A DNA stretch of 64,000 nt from Sulfitobacter aestuariivivens (GCF_014763045.1 NZ_JACTAG010000002.1:186001-250000), one strand, 5' to 3'; numbered from the stretch's first letter, positions 1-8,399 are shown. Numbers and translations: made by a program. The notes: generated by a model from the sequence alone, not told the origin.

Positions 1-818
1 AGCATCTGTGTCAGGCTCTCCATCTGCTCAGCCATGTGATCGACGACAGAGGCCATGATCTGCTGTTCGCCCGTGGCATCATCGCCCGCCGAAAAGCCCA
101 CCCGCGTGATCGAACTCAGCCAGTCTTCCAATTCCTGATAAAACCGGTTCTGCCCATGGCCCGCAAAAAGTTCCAGCAGACCCACAACCAGCGATCCCGC
201 AAGACCGAGCAGCGACGATCCAAAGGCAACGCCCATTCCGCCCAGCTGCGCCTCAAGCCCCGTCATCAACCGGGTGAAAACCGCAACGCCACCCTCACCT
301 TCCGAAGGCGCAAGGCTGCGGATTGTGTCCACCACCGCCGGAACAGTCGTGGCCAGTCCGTAAAACGTTCCCAAAAGGCCAAGGAAAATCAGCATGTTGA
401 CGATATAGCGCGTGATCTCGCGCGCTTCGTCTATTCGCGTACCAACGGAATCAAGGATCGACCGCGTCGAACTTGAACTGACCTGCATCCGCGCGCCACG
501 GGCACGCAGCAAGGCCGCCAACGGGGCCAGCATCGTGGGCGCGGTGGTGTCCGGGTCTGGCGTATCCGACACAAAGTTTTCGATCCAGCGCACCGACCCG
601 ACCAGTTGCACCACTTGATAAAAACAGGCGACCACACCGATCACAAACACCATCAGAATGACGCCGTTCAGCCAGGGGTTCGGCGCAAAGATCGGCCAGA
701 CCGACGGCAGTGCTAGAAACGCGCCCGCACCCGTCAACGCCAGCACGATCAGCATCAGCGAAATCTGCCGCACAGGTTGTGAGAATTGTGTCCGTGATTT
801 TTGGTCTGGCTGCGCCAT
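1..818 (-). CDS. MotA/TolQ/ExbB-type proton channel protein (C-terminus cut by window edge)
   Basis: The frame opens at an ATG at 818 and runs off the left edge after 272 residues with no stop, so the C-terminus is missing. Hydrophobic segments lie near residues 18-38, 50-72, 138-160 and 196-220. The last two bracket a region with LLGTFYGLATTVP and a glycine-rich GLEAQLGGMGVAFGSSLLGL stretch. This resembles the pore helices of the MotA/TolQ/ExbB family, in which a proton-motive-force-driven stator energises a partner protein. An ExbD/TolR- or OmpA-like partner would be expected beyond the left edge; this is inference. The order of the first two helices and the length suggest the roseobacter 'biopolymer transporter ExbB' group rather than true TolQ. 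Confidence 0.8.
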   Translation of the reverse strand, partial: MAQPDQKSRTQFSQPVRQISLMLIVLALTGAGAFLALPSVWPIFAPNPWLNGVILMVFVIGVVACFYQVVQLVGSVRWIENFVSDTPDPDTTAPTMLAPLAALLRARGARMQVSSSSTRSILDSVGTRIDEAREITRYIVNMLIFLGLLGTFYGLATTVPAVVDTIRSLAPSEGEGGVAVFTRLMTGLEAQLGGMGVAFGSSLLGLAGSLVVGLLELFAGHGQNRFYQELEDWLSSITRVGFSAGDDATGEQQIMASVVDHMAEQMESLTQM

Positions 819-890
819 GCGGCCTTGCTCCTGACCCTTATGCCTGCTCTGCATTCAGCTTATACGTAAAAGATCACAAAGCCCAAGTTT

Positions 891-1421
891 TTATGACGCC
901 AGCGCCTGCACGCGCGCATGTAACCATTCAAGGGCTGGATCATGCAAACCGACCTCCCTGAGATGGTTCGCCGTGTTGTAAAGATATTCCGTATTTGGCC
1001 CCCGTCCGCCGACCGCCCGTGCAATGATCTGCGCCTGTTCTTCCAGCGGCAGCCCCCCGCAATACTGCACGTGCTCTTCGTCGATCACATAGACCACGGC
1101 TGTCACATCGCGCCCGTCGCTCAGGTGTACGGTCAGCTCTTTTTCTACGTAGGCAGACGAAATCAGTTCACGTTCGCGAAGATAGTCCAGTGTCGCGGCT
1201 TCGCTGCCCGGTGCCACCCGCAGCGCCATGCCTTCGCAGGCCTGTTCGGGTTGTTCATCCAGCGCCAGAACCAGCCCCGGATGATCCTCGGTGCCCCGGT
1301 GGTGGATCGACCGCATGCAAAACGACCGCGCATAGCCGGGCAGTGTCGCAATCACACCCTCTGAAACCTCGAAGCCGGGGTTCCACAACAGGCTGCCATA
1401 CCCAAAGACCCACATTGTCAT
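891..1421 (-). CDS. chaC: ChaC-type gamma-glutamylcyclotransferase
   Basis: A 176-residue protein starting MTMWVFGYGSLLWNPGF, which carries the GYGSLxW-PGF signature of the ChaC family. ChaC enzymes cleave glutathione to 5-oxoproline and Cys-Gly in the cytosol. The ATG at 1421 is preceded by GGAG at good spacing (AAAGGAGCAGCGCG). The same frame stays open far upstream, but those codons overlap the divergent DUF2125 gene and carry no family signature, so the short start is preferred. Length matches bacterial ChaC (about 170-230). It is transcribed away from the DUF2125 gene across a 63-bp gap. The glutathione-synthesis gene gshA lies at the other end of the window; no operon link is implied. 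Confidence 0.9.
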   Translation of the reverse strand: MTMWVFGYGSLLWNPGFEVSEGVIATLPGYARSFCMRSIHHRGTEDHPGLVLALDEQPEQACEGMALRVAPGSEAATLDYLRERELISSAYVEKELTVHLSDGRDVTAVVYVIDEEHVQYCGGLPLEEQAQIIARAVGGRGPNTEYLYNTANHLREVGLHDPALEWLHARVQALAS

Positions 1422-1484
1422 CGCGCTGCTCCTTTTGATCCGGTAAACCGCATCAACCGCCCAAGGGAAAGGGGTTTTCGATCT

Positions 1485-2480
1485 ATGCGCTGGCTGATCC
1501 GATTGTGCATTGTCCTTGTCGTGCTGTGGTGCGCGTGGTGGGCCCTTGCCAGCTACGGGGCAAGCACAGGGGCAGAGCGTCTGTTTGCCAGCAAGGCGGG
1601 CGACGGCTGGCGTGCGACAATCAGCCAGTCCGGCTTTCCGTTCCGGATCCAGACCCGATTGCAGAACCTGCGCCTGACCGATCCGGCGACAACGACTGTC
1701 GTGACACTCGATCAGGCCAGTGTCAGCGCGCCAACTTACTGGCCGGGGTTCGTGACTCTCGATCTGCCGCAAAGCCCGATCACGCTCGAAACGCCCGCCA
1801 GCGATGTGATGTTTGAGGGTGCGGATACGCAGGCCGGGGTACGCGTGACGCCCGGCGCGACCCTCAGCCTGCAGGAAGCCCGTATCGTCAGCGCAGACTG
1901 GCTCCTGCGCATCGGCGACGCCGTTGTGGTCGAAGCACAGGATCTCAACATCAGCGCCGTGCAAGACGCGCAGGACGCCCAGCGCTACGACATCGCGATC
2001 AGTGCCGAAGACCTGACCCCCGGCCCGCTGCTGCGAAGCCTGATCGCTCTGCCCGACGATTGGCCCGATACCTTCGAAAGCCTGCTGGCCGAGGCCGCGG
2101 TCACCTTCGACAAGCCGCTCGACCGTTTTGCCACCGAAGGCACGCCACCGCGCGCCCGGGTCGTGGAACTGCACGACATGGCCATTTCATGGGGCCCCGT
2201 AGCGCTTACCGCGCAGGGGATTATCCAGCTCAGCGACACCGGGCAACCCGACGGCGAAATCGAAATCCAGCTCTCTCAATGGCCCCGCCTGCTGGATCTG
2301 GCCGAAAGCTCGGGCGTCCTGCCCGCTGCCGTCCGGCGGCAATCAGAACTGATGTTCCGCGCGCTTGGCAACCTCGCCGGAGACCCCGAAGACCTCGATC
2401 TCACGCTGACCTTCGCCCAAGGCCGCATGGCTCTTGGACCGATTGATCTGGGCCCGGCTCCGGAATTCTATCTGCAATAG
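1485..2480 (+). CDS. DUF2125-family exported/membrane-anchored protein
   Basis: A 331-residue protein with an N-terminal hydrophobic segment (about residues 4-24, RLCIVLVVLWCAWWALASYG) that works as a signal anchor. A long beta-rich region follows, of the kind typical of DUF2125 proteins. These are common in Rhodobacteraceae and have no established function; the fold is thought to resemble large periplasmic beta-structured lipid- or envelope-related proteins (inference). The protein ends at 2480 and its last 13 bases overlap the 3' end of the convergent extensin-like gene. No catalytic motif is visible. Confidence 0.75.
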   Translation: MRWLIRLCIVLVVLWCAWWALASYGASTGAERLFASKAGDGWRATISQSGFPFRIQTRLQNLRLTDPATTTVVTLDQASVSAPTYWPGFVTLDLPQSPITLETPASDVMFEGADTQAGVRVTPGATLSLQEARIVSADWLLRIGDAVVVEAQDLNISAVQDAQDAQRYDIAISAEDLTPGPLLRSLIALPDDWPDTFESLLAEAAVTFDKPLDRFATEGTPPRARVVELHDMAISWGPVALTAQGIIQLSDTGQPDGEIEIQLSQWPRLLDLAESSGVLPAAVRRQSELMFRALGNLAGDPEDLDLTLTFAQGRMALGPIDLGPAPEFYLQ

Positions 2481-3265
2481 GTGCCAGAGCGGTAGCGCGC
2501 GGTGTCAAAGTGAAAATGATCACGATGAAATCTGTCCGCATTTGGCCCCAAAACAGTCCCGAAAGGGCCGCAGGCCTCTTTGTGCATCTTACGTAAAGCT
2601 TTGGAATAACTGCGGTTGTTCCAGCCCTGCAGCACGCTGACTTCGGCCCCATTCTGCAGGCGGAACCCGGAAATATCTATCGCACGACCCTTGCCATGCT
2701 CCGATATCTTGGCGCCTTTTCGGTTGTTGCGGGTGCGGCAGGCGTAATGCGCGGCGACCTTGACGGATTTCAGACCACCCCCCTTGCGCGACATCGCCGG
2801 TTTGGCTGACCGCTCCATCCAGGATTTCAGCGCCCCGGCCGTCCGACAATCCATCACCGCCCCCGTGCTCAGCGGAATCCCCGCAACCGACTTGACCCTT
2901 ACCGCATTTTCAATGCCACACCCCTTGATGCGCCCCGGCACCCGGCCCACGACCTCTCCCTGAATGGCCAGATCACCACAAATTGCCCCTTTTTCGCGCA
3001 GTCGCCGCTGCGCACGGGCCTCTTTCTCGACCTTTCGGGACCTGAAAAGCGGACGCAGGGATTTGAACAAGCCACCGCGATCCCGGGCACGGTCAGACGC
3101 AGTATCGCGCGCGGGCTGAGCGATGGCGCCCGACGGCGCGACGTCAACCGGCTGCAGGGCCGCTTCGCCACCGCGCAGCACCGGCCGCAGGCTGTCTCGG
3201 GGTCCTTGGGCGCCTGCACTGCCAGCGGCAATCAGCAACACCAAAAGGGCCCCCGCTGCTCTCAC
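2468..3265 (-). CDS. Extensin-like C-terminal domain protein (M15-like metallopeptidase fold)
   Basis: A 265-residue protein with a signal peptide ([19 protein letters not shown]) followed by a low-complexity linker. From about residue 105 to the end lies an extensin-like C domain. Visible zinc-type motifs are SEHGKGRAIDISGF and RFHRDHFHFD, the H-x(n)-D and HxH arrangement shared with VanY/M15 peptidases, so a periplasmic role on peptidoglycan is likely but inferred. The GTG start at 3265 overlaps the tyrC stop as GTGA, indicating translational coupling to the genes upstream. Longer readings of the frame run into tyrC and are not credible. It is the last gene of the leftward thioesterase-hisC-tyrC group. 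Confidence 0.8.
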   Translation of the reverse strand: MRAAGALLVLLIAAGSAGAQGPRDSLRPVLRGGEAALQPVDVAPSGAIAQPARDTASDRARDRGGLFKSLRPLFRSRKVEKEARAQRRLREKGAICGDLAIQGEVVGRVPGRIKGCGIENAVRVKSVAGIPLSTGAVMDCRTAGALKSWMERSAKPAMSRKGGGLKSVKVAAHYACRTRNNRKGAKISEHGKGRAIDISGFRLQNGAEVSVLQGWNNRSYSKALRKMHKEACGPFGTVLGPNADRFHRDHFHFDTARYRSGTYCR

Positions 3266-4179
3266 TTCTTTGCGCCCCGGCCAAAGTTCGGTGCATCCGT
3301 ATCCTGCCCCGCCTCGATAATCCCGCGCCGAATGGCTCGCGTGCGTGTAAAGTAAGCGTGCAGATGATCGCCGTCGCCCTGCCGGATCGCGCGCTGAAGG
3401 GCAAAAAGCTCTTCTGTAAAGCGGCCCAGAATTTCCAGCGTCGCCTCTTTGTTGCTCAGAAAAACATCGCGCCACATGGTCGGATCCGAGGCCGCGATGC
3501 GCGTGAAATCGCGAAAACCGGCGGCGGAATATTTGATCACTTCGCCGTCCGTCACCCTTCGTAGATCATCGGCCACGCCCACCATCGTGTAGGCAATCAG
3601 GTGCGGTGCATGGCTGGTCACGGCCAGCACCAGATCATGATGATCCGGTCCCGTCTCTTCGACATTGGCGCCAAGACTTTCCCAAAAGCTGCGCAGGCGG
3701 GCAATGGCGTCTGGATCGGTGCCCTCGACCGGGACCAACAGTGTCCAGCGATTGTCAAAGAGTTCGGCAAATCCGGAACGGGGGCCGGAATGCTCTGTGC
3801 CGGCAAGCGGATGGCCGGGGACAAAGTGTACGCCTTCGGGCAAGTGCGGCGCAACGGCAGCGATGACCTCGCTCTTGACCGATCCCACGTCCGTGACCGT
3901 GGCACCGGGCTTGAGCGCGTCCGCCATTTCCGCAGCGACTGCTCCCATCACACCAACCGGAACGCAGAGCACCACCAGATCCGCGTCCGTCACTGCGTCT
4001 GTCAGCGTGTCGCAGACCCGGTCACAAAGACCAATCTCACGCGCGATATCCCGGGTCTCGGAGGATCGGGCAAAGCCTGTCACCTCGCCCTCAAAGCCTG
4101 CGCGCTTCAGGGCCCAATACATCGACGAGGCGATCAATCCCAACCCAATAAGGGCCACACGGCCATAAGGCTCAGTCAT
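3262..4179 (-). CDS. tyrC: Prephenate/arogenate dehydrogenase (tyrosine biosynthesis)
   Basis: A 305-residue enzyme beginning [20 protein letters not shown], an N-terminal Rossmann fold with the GLGLIASS dinucleotide loop. Further on are VGSVKSEV, the [13 protein letters not shown] motif and the THAPH-like segment SHAPHLIAY, all characteristic of the TyrA/TyrC family. The reaction is oxidative decarboxylation of prephenate (or oxidation of arogenate) with NAD(P)+. The ATG at 4179 lies 8 bp inside hisC, and the stop overlaps the extensin gene start. Pairing with a HisC-type aminotransferase is common for cyclohexadienyl dehydrogenases and suits tyrosine synthesis, where HisC-like enzymes can transaminate the aromatic keto acid. 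Confidence 0.92.
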   Translation of the reverse strand: MTEPYGRVALIGLGLIASSMYWALKRAGFEGEVTGFARSSETRDIAREIGLCDRVCDTLTDAVTDADLVVLCVPVGVMGAVAAEMADALKPGATVTDVGSVKSEVIAAVAPHLPEGVHFVPGHPLAGTEHSGPRSGFAELFDNRWTLLVPVEGTDPDAIARLRSFWESLGANVEETGPDHHDLVLAVTSHAPHLIAYTMVGVADDLRRVTDGEVIKYSAAGFRDFTRIAASDPTMWRDVFLSNKEATLEILGRFTEELFALQRAIRQGDGDHLHAYFTRTRAIRRGIIEAGQDTDAPNFGRGAKK

Positions 4180-5269
4180 TGCTGGGTTCCTCCCCCGCCT
4201 TGAACCGGCGTACGGCGTGAACGACACGGCGACACGACGCTTCGTCGCCCACGGTGACCCGCAGGCAGTGCGGCAAATTATAGCTGCCAACCGGACGCAC
4301 CAACAGGCCATGCGATTGCAGAAAGGCATCGCAGGCCTGCGCTTCGCCCGCATCGGCAAACCGGGCCAGGACGAAATTCGCGCAAGAGACATCCGACGGC
4401 ACACCAATCTCGGCCAGGGCATCAGACAGCCAGACCCGCCACTTTGCATTTTCTGCCCGGCAATGATCCACGTAAGCCTGATCGCGCACAGCCGCTTCGG
4501 CAGCTTCCAATGCGGCCTGGGTCACGTTGAAAGGCCCGCGCAGGCGCTGAAGCACATCAATGATGTCCTTCGGGCCATAGCCCCAGCCGACGCGCAGCCC
4601 CCCCAACCCGTAGATCTTGGAAAAGGTGCGGGTCATCACGACGTTCTGCCGTGTTTCCACCAGCGCGGCCCCTCCATCAAATCCGTCGACATATTCGGCG
4701 TAGGCGCCATCCAGCACCAACAGGGCCTGCGGCGGCAGCCCATCCGCTAGCTTGGCCACTTCGGCTGCGGATATCATTGTGCCTGTGGGGTTGTTGGGAT
4801 TGGCCATGAAGACCAGCGCGGTATTTTCCGTGCAGGCGGCCAGCAGGGCGTCCACATCTGTCACACGCTCGCGTTCCCTGACTTCGACTGGGGTCGCCCC
4901 GGCGGCAAGGGCGTTGATGCGGTACATGCCGAACCCGTGTTCGGTGAACACCACCTCCCGGCCCGGCCCGGCGTAGGCCTGACACAGGAAATTGATCACC
5001 TCGTCGGATCCGGATCCGATGATGATCCGGTCCGCGTCCAGCTTGTGCACCTCGGCAATGGCCTGACGCAGGGCTGTGTGATCCGAGGACGGATAGCGGT
5101 GCAGGCTCAACCCGGCGTGGCGGTAAGCCTTGATCGCTTTTTCGGACGGCCCGAGCGGGTTCTCGTTCGAGCTGAGCTTGATCACATTGTCATGGCCCGC
5201 CACATGAGATTTGCCGCCCTGATAAAGCGCAATATCCATGATGCCCGGCTGCGGCGTGATCTTGTTCAT
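4172..5269 (-). CDS. hisC: Histidinol-phosphate / aromatic aminotransferase
   Basis: A 365-residue class I/II PLP aminotransferase. Family landmarks are [11 protein letters not shown] near the N-terminus, the [10 protein letters not shown] segment, LDGAYAEY, and the PLP lysine in [20 protein letters not shown]. It should convert imidazole-acetol phosphate and glutamate to histidinol phosphate. Being next to tyrC also suggests use on phenylpyruvate-type acids. The start [13 protein letters not shown] at 5269 is preceded by GAGGG; nine further upstream codons are open but look like leader. It lies 75 bp downstream of the thioesterase gene and overlaps tyrC by 8 bp, so the three probably share an mRNA. 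Confidence 0.93.
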   Translation of the reverse strand: MNKITPQPGIMDIALYQGGKSHVAGHDNVIKLSSNENPLGPSEKAIKAYRHAGLSLHRYPSSDHTALRQAIAEVHKLDADRIIIGSGSDEVINFLCQAYAGPGREVVFTEHGFGMYRINALAAGATPVEVRERERVTDVDALLAACTENTALVFMANPNNPTGTMISAAEVAKLADGLPPQALLVLDGAYAEYVDGFDGGAALVETRQNVVMTRTFSKIYGLGGLRVGWGYGPKDIIDVLQRLRGPFNVTQAALEAAEAAVRDQAYVDHCRAENAKWRVWLSDALAEIGVPSDVSCANFVLARFADAGEAQACDAFLQSHGLLVRPVGSYNLPHCLRVTVGDEASCRRVVHAVRRFKAGEEPSND

Positions 5270-5344
5270 GTCAGCATCCCTCTGATCGCTGCGCACCTTC
5301 TAGCGGCGCGCAGGCAAGGAGGCCAGCCCGCCGTTGACGTGGCC

Positions 5345-5758
5345 TTACGCGGGCAGGCAGGCCTCCAAGGCGGTTTTCACTTTTTCAGGCCAAGGGATCG
5401 AAATGTGCTTGTCCAGATCCGACGCCGCGAGCACCTGCGTGCTGGACCACCGTTTTTCTCCTTTGCAGCTGATGTCGTGGTGAATGGTCATGGAGGACCG
5501 TCCCACCTTGAGCACCGTGACCGCGAAGGTCAGCTCTTCCCCAAAGAAAGACGGGCTGGAGAAATCCGAGGAGATATGCACCGTTGGCGTGCCCCAGCGT
5601 TCCTTCCAGATGATTTCGTGCCAGGGAAAGCCAAGATGCAGCCAGAATTCTTCGTTCACACCGTTCAGGATGTTGAGATACGAGGGAAAGTAAGCGGTGC
5701 CGGAAATGTCGCAATCGCCGAAATTCAGCATTCGGGTGGTGGTGAATGGCATTTTCAT
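5345..5758 (-). CDS. Acyl-CoA thioesterase (4HBT hot-dog fold)
   Basis: A 137-residue protein, the usual length for a single-hot-dog 4-hydroxybenzoyl-CoA-thioesterase-like enzyme. The N-terminal motif FGDCDISGTAYFPSYL matches the catalytic D-x-D-x-x-G-x-x-(Y/F)-x-x-Y pattern of the 4HBT/YbgC type. The start MKMPFTTTRML at 5758 has AAGGAG seven bases upstream; a longer open frame upstream lacks a ribosome site and is rejected. The substrate cannot be read from the sequence. It is the first gene of the leftward group ending in the extensin gene. Its upstream region runs directly into the 18-bp tandem array. Confidence 0.85.
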   Translation of the reverse strand: MKMPFTTTRMLNFGDCDISGTAYFPSYLNILNGVNEEFWLHLGFPWHEIIWKERWGTPTVHISSDFSSPSFFGEELTFAVTVLKVGRSSMTIHHDISCKGEKRWSSTQVLAASDLDKHISIPWPEKVKTALEACLPA

Positions 5759-5927
5759 TGGCGCGCTCCTTGGGGCGATCGGGGTTGAAGCGTGATACTG
5801 TTGCTGGGCTGAGATGCAAGAGCCGTTTGTCTGATGGCTGGGCTGGGCGTAGAGCCAAGGCGCTCGGAAAGGGGCGGCGCATGCCAGAAGGCGTGGTTTA
5901 TTCAAAGGGTGAGTCGCTTGTGAAGGG

Positions 5928-6175
5928 GAGGTCCTTAGATTTGGTGAGGTTCTTCCAAATGCTGAGGTCCTTCCAAATGGTGAGGGCCTTCCAAATGGCG
6001 AGGTCCTTCTAAATGGCGAGGTCCTTCAAAAGGGCGAAGTCCTTCCAAATGGCAAGGTCCTTCCAAATGGCGAGGTCGTTCCAAATGGCGAGGTCGTTCC
6101 AAATGGCGAGGTCGTTCCAAATGGCGAGGTCGTTCCAAATGGCGAGGTCGTTCCAAATGGCGAGGTCGTTCCAAA
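5928..6175. repeat. Tandem array, about 14 units of 18 bp
   Basis: The unit is GAGGTCGTTCCAAATGGC. Fourteen units follow each other with an exact 18-bp period and no insertion or deletion; the last one is truncated at TTCCAAA. Units 9-13 are identical. Units 1-8 carry scattered substitutions (GAGGTCC, GAAGTCC, AAGGTCC, TTCTAAATGGC, TTCAAAAGGGC, TTAGATTTGGT). A still more degenerate unit may precede the array at about 5911. The gradient from diverged on the left to identical on the right suggests recent expansion at the right end. Read in frame, units encode FQMARS on + and RHLERP or WNDLAI on -. Confidence 0.95.
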
Positions 6176-6209
6176 GACGACATGTCGTATTTGACATGTC
6201 GTCTTTGGT
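6176..6209 (+). repeat. 34-bp inverted repeat, left copy (with palindromes)
   Basis: This copy contains two GACATGTC palindromic octamers (6179-6186 and 6193-6200) separated by exactly 6 bp, followed by GTCTTTGGT. Compared with the reverse complement of 6495-6528 it matches at 30 of 34 positions. Together with the five bases to its left it also forms a perfect 16-bp-arm hairpin (6171-6186 against 6193-6208, loop GTATTT). It abuts the right end of the 18-bp array directly. It could be a terminal repeat of a small non-autonomous element or a paired protein-binding site. Confidence 0.85.
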
Positions 6210-6494
6210 ATCGGCAGCGCGCAGGGACACGACGGCCGATCCCTTTTTTGACAGGCGGCTTTGACAGTGCTCTGGAACTTCTGCCTTTGATCAAAAATGA
6301 CACGTTCCGACGGCTCAACTTTCCAGAAGGGAGCGCCCCTCTGACCCGCGCAGATCGGGCGCTGCGTTTTGTCGCCAGGCGAACCCAGGTTGCACCCTAC
6401 CCAATCAAGCCTCTTCGCTCATGGCATGGCCCGCATATGGAAAATGATCCCACAAAGGGAAATCTCAACGGTTCATTAACTCCTCTGGGGTATC

Positions 6495-6528
6495 ACCAAC
6501 GACGACATGTCAATAACGACATGTCATC
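6495..6528 (-). repeat. 34-bp inverted repeat, right copy
   Basis: Reverse complement of this stretch matches 6176-6209 at 30 of 34 positions. It has the same two GACATGTC octamers (6504-6511 and 6518-6525) with the same 6-bp spacing. The two copies enclose 285 bp and bound a 353-bp segment. No clear direct target duplication flanks the pair, which weakens a simple transposon reading. Confidence 0.85.
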
Positions 6529-6583
6529 AAGATGCGCGCCGCGCGCATAAACGCCGACCCCAGTACGGAAAGGCTCCCACCGG

Positions 6584-6913
6584 ATGCTGATCTACCGACC
6601 GGACAAATTCGAAGGTGCCTTTCGGGCCCTGGATGGCGCCTCACTTTGGGCCTACCTCCAAGAAGAAAAAACCATCTTGCGCATGGAAACGGCGACTTAT
6701 CTCGGCCGCCCCGCCATTGAACCTCTGTCGCCGGATCTGCTTGATCGCTTCGGTTCCCGCGTCGCCCATCATCAGAAAAAGCAGATGATCGGGCATATGA
6801 CGCGCCAGGTGTTAGAGGCACGCGGTTTCAGGCTCGACCGTAGCGGTGTGCGCATCAAACGTCCGGGGAACATATTCTTCAGTGGCAGCCGTTACCGTCA
6901 CCCCGACCAATAA
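6584..6913 (+). CDS. Conserved-looking hypothetical protein, 109 aa
   Basis: A soluble basic protein starting MLIYRPDKFEGAFRALDGA and ending FFSGSRYRHPDQ. The central segment MIGHMTRQVLEARGFRLDR followed by SGVRIKRPGNIFFSGSRYR looks like a small helical domain with a basic C-terminal strand. I do not recognise a named family or catalytic motif. The ATG at 6584 is preceded by GGAAAGG at long spacing. It is convergent with rpsD, with a stem-loop between the two. Codon use resembles the neighbours, which supports it being real. Confidence 0.6.
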   Translation: MLIYRPDKFEGAFRALDGASLWAYLQEEKTILRMETATYLGRPAIEPLSPDLLDRFGSRVAHHQKKQMIGHMTRQVLEARGFRLDRSGVRIKRPGNIFFSGSRYRHPDQ

Positions 6914-6918
6914 CGCAA

Positions 6919-6944
6919 AGGGCCGCACCTTACGGCACGGCCCT
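6919..6944. terminator. Stem-loop between convergent genes
   Basis: Arms AGGGCCG (6919-6925) and CGGCCCT (6938-6944) enclose a 12-base loop, in the 54-bp gap between the hypothetical gene and the 3' end of rpsD. There is no long T-run on either strand, so it may act as a weak bidirectional terminator or an mRNA 3' end stabiliser. Confidence 0.55.
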
Positions 6945-6967
6945 CTTAGCGGGTGTAGCGACGAACT

Positions 6968-7588
6968 TTAGTTCTTCGCGTAGAATTCCACGACGAGGTT
7001 CGGCTCCATCATGACCGGGTACGGCACATCGCCGGTGCCGGGCGTACGCACGAATGTCGCCGTCATCTTGGAGTGGTCGGCCTCGATGTAATCGGGCACA
7101 TCGCGCTCGGGCAGCTGTGTGGCCTCGAGCAGTGCCGCCATCTGCTTGGAACGGTCACGGACCTCAATCACATCACCCTCTTTAACGCGGTACGAGGGAA
7201 TGTTCACTTTCTTGCCGTTCACCCGGACATGGCCATGGTTCACGAACTGGCGGGCGGCAAAAACGGTGGCCACGAACTTGGCGCGGTAGACAACCGCGTC
7301 CAGACGCCGTTCCAGCAGACCAATCAGGTTCTCACCGGTGTCGCCTTTGACACGCTCGGCTTCACCGTAGATGCGGCGAAACTGCTTTTCGGTCAGATCG
7401 CCATAGTAGCCCTTGAGCTTCTGCTTGGCGCGTAGCTGGATGCCGAAATCGGACAGCTTGCCCTTGCGACGCTGGCCGTGCTGGCCGGGGCCATATTCGC
7501 GGCGGTTGACGGGGGATTTCGGACGGCCCCAGATGTTCTCGCCCATCCGGCGGTCGAGTTTGTGCTTGGCAGCGGTGCGTTTGGTCAC
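6968..7588 (-). CDS. rpsD: 30S ribosomal protein S4
   Basis: A 206-residue protein of full family length. The N-terminal region [13 protein letters not shown] and [18 protein letters not shown] is that of the alphaproteobacterial S4 type. It is followed by the S4 RNA-binding domain ([31 protein letters not shown]). S4 nucleates assembly of the 30S body on 16S rRNA. The start is GTG at 7588 with a strong AAAGGAG seven bases upstream. It stands alone rather than in the alpha operon with rpsM/rpsK/rpoA, as is usual for alphaproteobacteria. Its 146-bp upstream gap contains no gene. Confidence 0.98.
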   Translation of the reverse strand: MTKRTAAKHKLDRRMGENIWGRPKSPVNRREYGPGQHGQRRKGKLSDFGIQLRAKQKLKGYYGDLTEKQFRRIYGEAERVKGDTGENLIGLLERRLDAVVYRAKFVATVFAARQFVNHGHVRVNGKKVNIPSYRVKEGDVIEVRDRSKQMAALLEATQLPERDVPDYIEADHSKMTATFVRTPGTGDVPYPVMMEPNLVVEFYAKN

Positions 7589-7734
7589 GGCTGTTCTCCT
7601 TTAAGTTATAAAGGGCGTTGTCCTCTGGGTTTCCCCCGACAGGCATCCCCTTGCGGGGGCCACCAACACCAATGAAGCCGCGCTTATACGGGGGTTCGGC
7701 CCCGTGTCAATGGGGTCAGGCGCCCGCAATGTCG

Positions 7735-8316
7735 CTATTCTTTGCCACCCCGCCCCATGCCCGCACAGAACGCATGCCGATGGCAAGTCACGATGTGATC
7801 GTTGACCAACCCACAGGCCTCCATCCAGGCATAGACGATGGTGGGTCCGCAAAACTTGAAACCGGCCTTTTTGAGGTCCTTTGACACCTGCTCTGACAGC
7901 ACCGTCTTTGGGGGCACATCCGCTTGAGTCTCAAAGCTATTTTGCAGGGGCACCCCGTCCACGTAGCGCCACATGAATTGGTCAAACCCGCCACGCTCTT
8001 CAACATCGATCCATGCGCGCGCATTCGTGATCGTCGCATCGATCTTGCCCCGGTGCCGAATAATGCCTTCGTCTTGCAACAGGCGCGAAACCTCGGCCTC
8101 GCCCCATCCGGCAACCACATGCGGATCAAACCCCTCGAACGCCGCCCGAAAGTTCTCCCTCTTTTTGAGAATCGTGATCCAGCTCAACCCCGCCTGAAAC
8201 CCATCCAGGATCAGCTTTTCCCACAGCGCGCGGCTGTCGTACTCGGGCACGCCCCACTCGGTATCATGGTAGGTAACGTAAATCGGTTCCGGCCCGGCCC
8301 AGCCACAACGCTCCAT
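7735..8316 (-). CDS. tag: DNA-3-methyladenine glycosylase I
   Basis: A 193-residue base-excision repair enzyme that removes 3-methyladenine. With the start at 8316 the zinc-snap residues fall at Cys4 and His17 (MERCGWAG, YHDTEWG), the same numbering as the E. coli enzyme. The C-terminal partners sit in TCHRHAFCAG. A GGAG motif lies seven bases before this ATG. Four extra upstream codons beginning with TTG are open but would cover that site. GFQAGLSWITILKKRENFR is the family's conserved core. It is divergent from the EAL gene. Confidence 0.95.
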   Translation of the reverse strand: MERCGWAGPEPIYVTYHDTEWGVPEYDSRALWEKLILDGFQAGLSWITILKKRENFRAAFEGFDPHVVAGWGEAEVSRLLQDEGIIRHRGKIDATITNARAWIDVEERGGFDQFMWRYVDGVPLQNSFETQADVPPKTVLSEQVSKDLKKAGFKFCGPTIVYAWMEACGLVNDHIVTCHRHAFCAGMGRGGKE

Positions 8317-8355
8317 CTTGTTCTCCAAAACCCATGCACAAAACGCGCCAATTAT

Positions 8356-8387
8356 CCATAAATCAGCCGATTAACACCTGATTATGG
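8356..8387. promoter_or_regulatory. Imperfect inverted repeat between tag and the EAL gene
   Basis: CCATAAATCAG (8356-8366) and CTGATTATGG (8378-8387) are complementary apart from one extra A, around an AT-rich centre. The pair lies in the divergent 83-bp region between tag and the EAL gene, 12 bp before the latter. It is a plausible operator or promoter element; no regulator can be named. Confidence 0.4.
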
Positions 8388-8399
8388 ACTTATGCGCCA

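Larger units (their letters stand above)
5759..6583. other. 825-bp non-genic, repeat-rich interval
   Basis: No convincing gene lies between the thioesterase start and the hypothetical gene at 6584. The interval holds an 18-bp tandem array (5928-6175), two 34-bp inverted repeats (6176-6209 and 6495-6528) and about 285 bp of unremarkable sequence between them. Frames through the tandem array are open in several phases because the unit length is a multiple of three. They lack ribosome-binding sites and recognisable domains. Promoters for the leftward thioesterase gene and the rightward hypothetical gene should also lie here, but I cannot place them. Confidence 0.8.

Noticed and set aside
1422..2174. 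N-terminal extension of ChaC by about 250 residues
   Set aside because: It is antisense to the DUF2125 gene, has no ChaC-related sequence, and a good ribosome site exists at the short start.
5928..6175. CRISPR array
   Set aside because: Units are contiguous 18-mers with no unique spacers and no cas genes.
5746..6264. Plus-strand frames with FQMARS repeats
   Set aside because: Broken by TAA at the TTCTAAATGG unit and without ribosome sites; a by-product of the array.
5935..6318. Open frame on the minus strand through the 18-bp array (RHLERP repeats)
   Set aside because: It needs a TTG start or an ATG inside the palindrome, neither with a ribosome site; openness follows from the 18-bp period. 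Kept as a repeat, not a gene.
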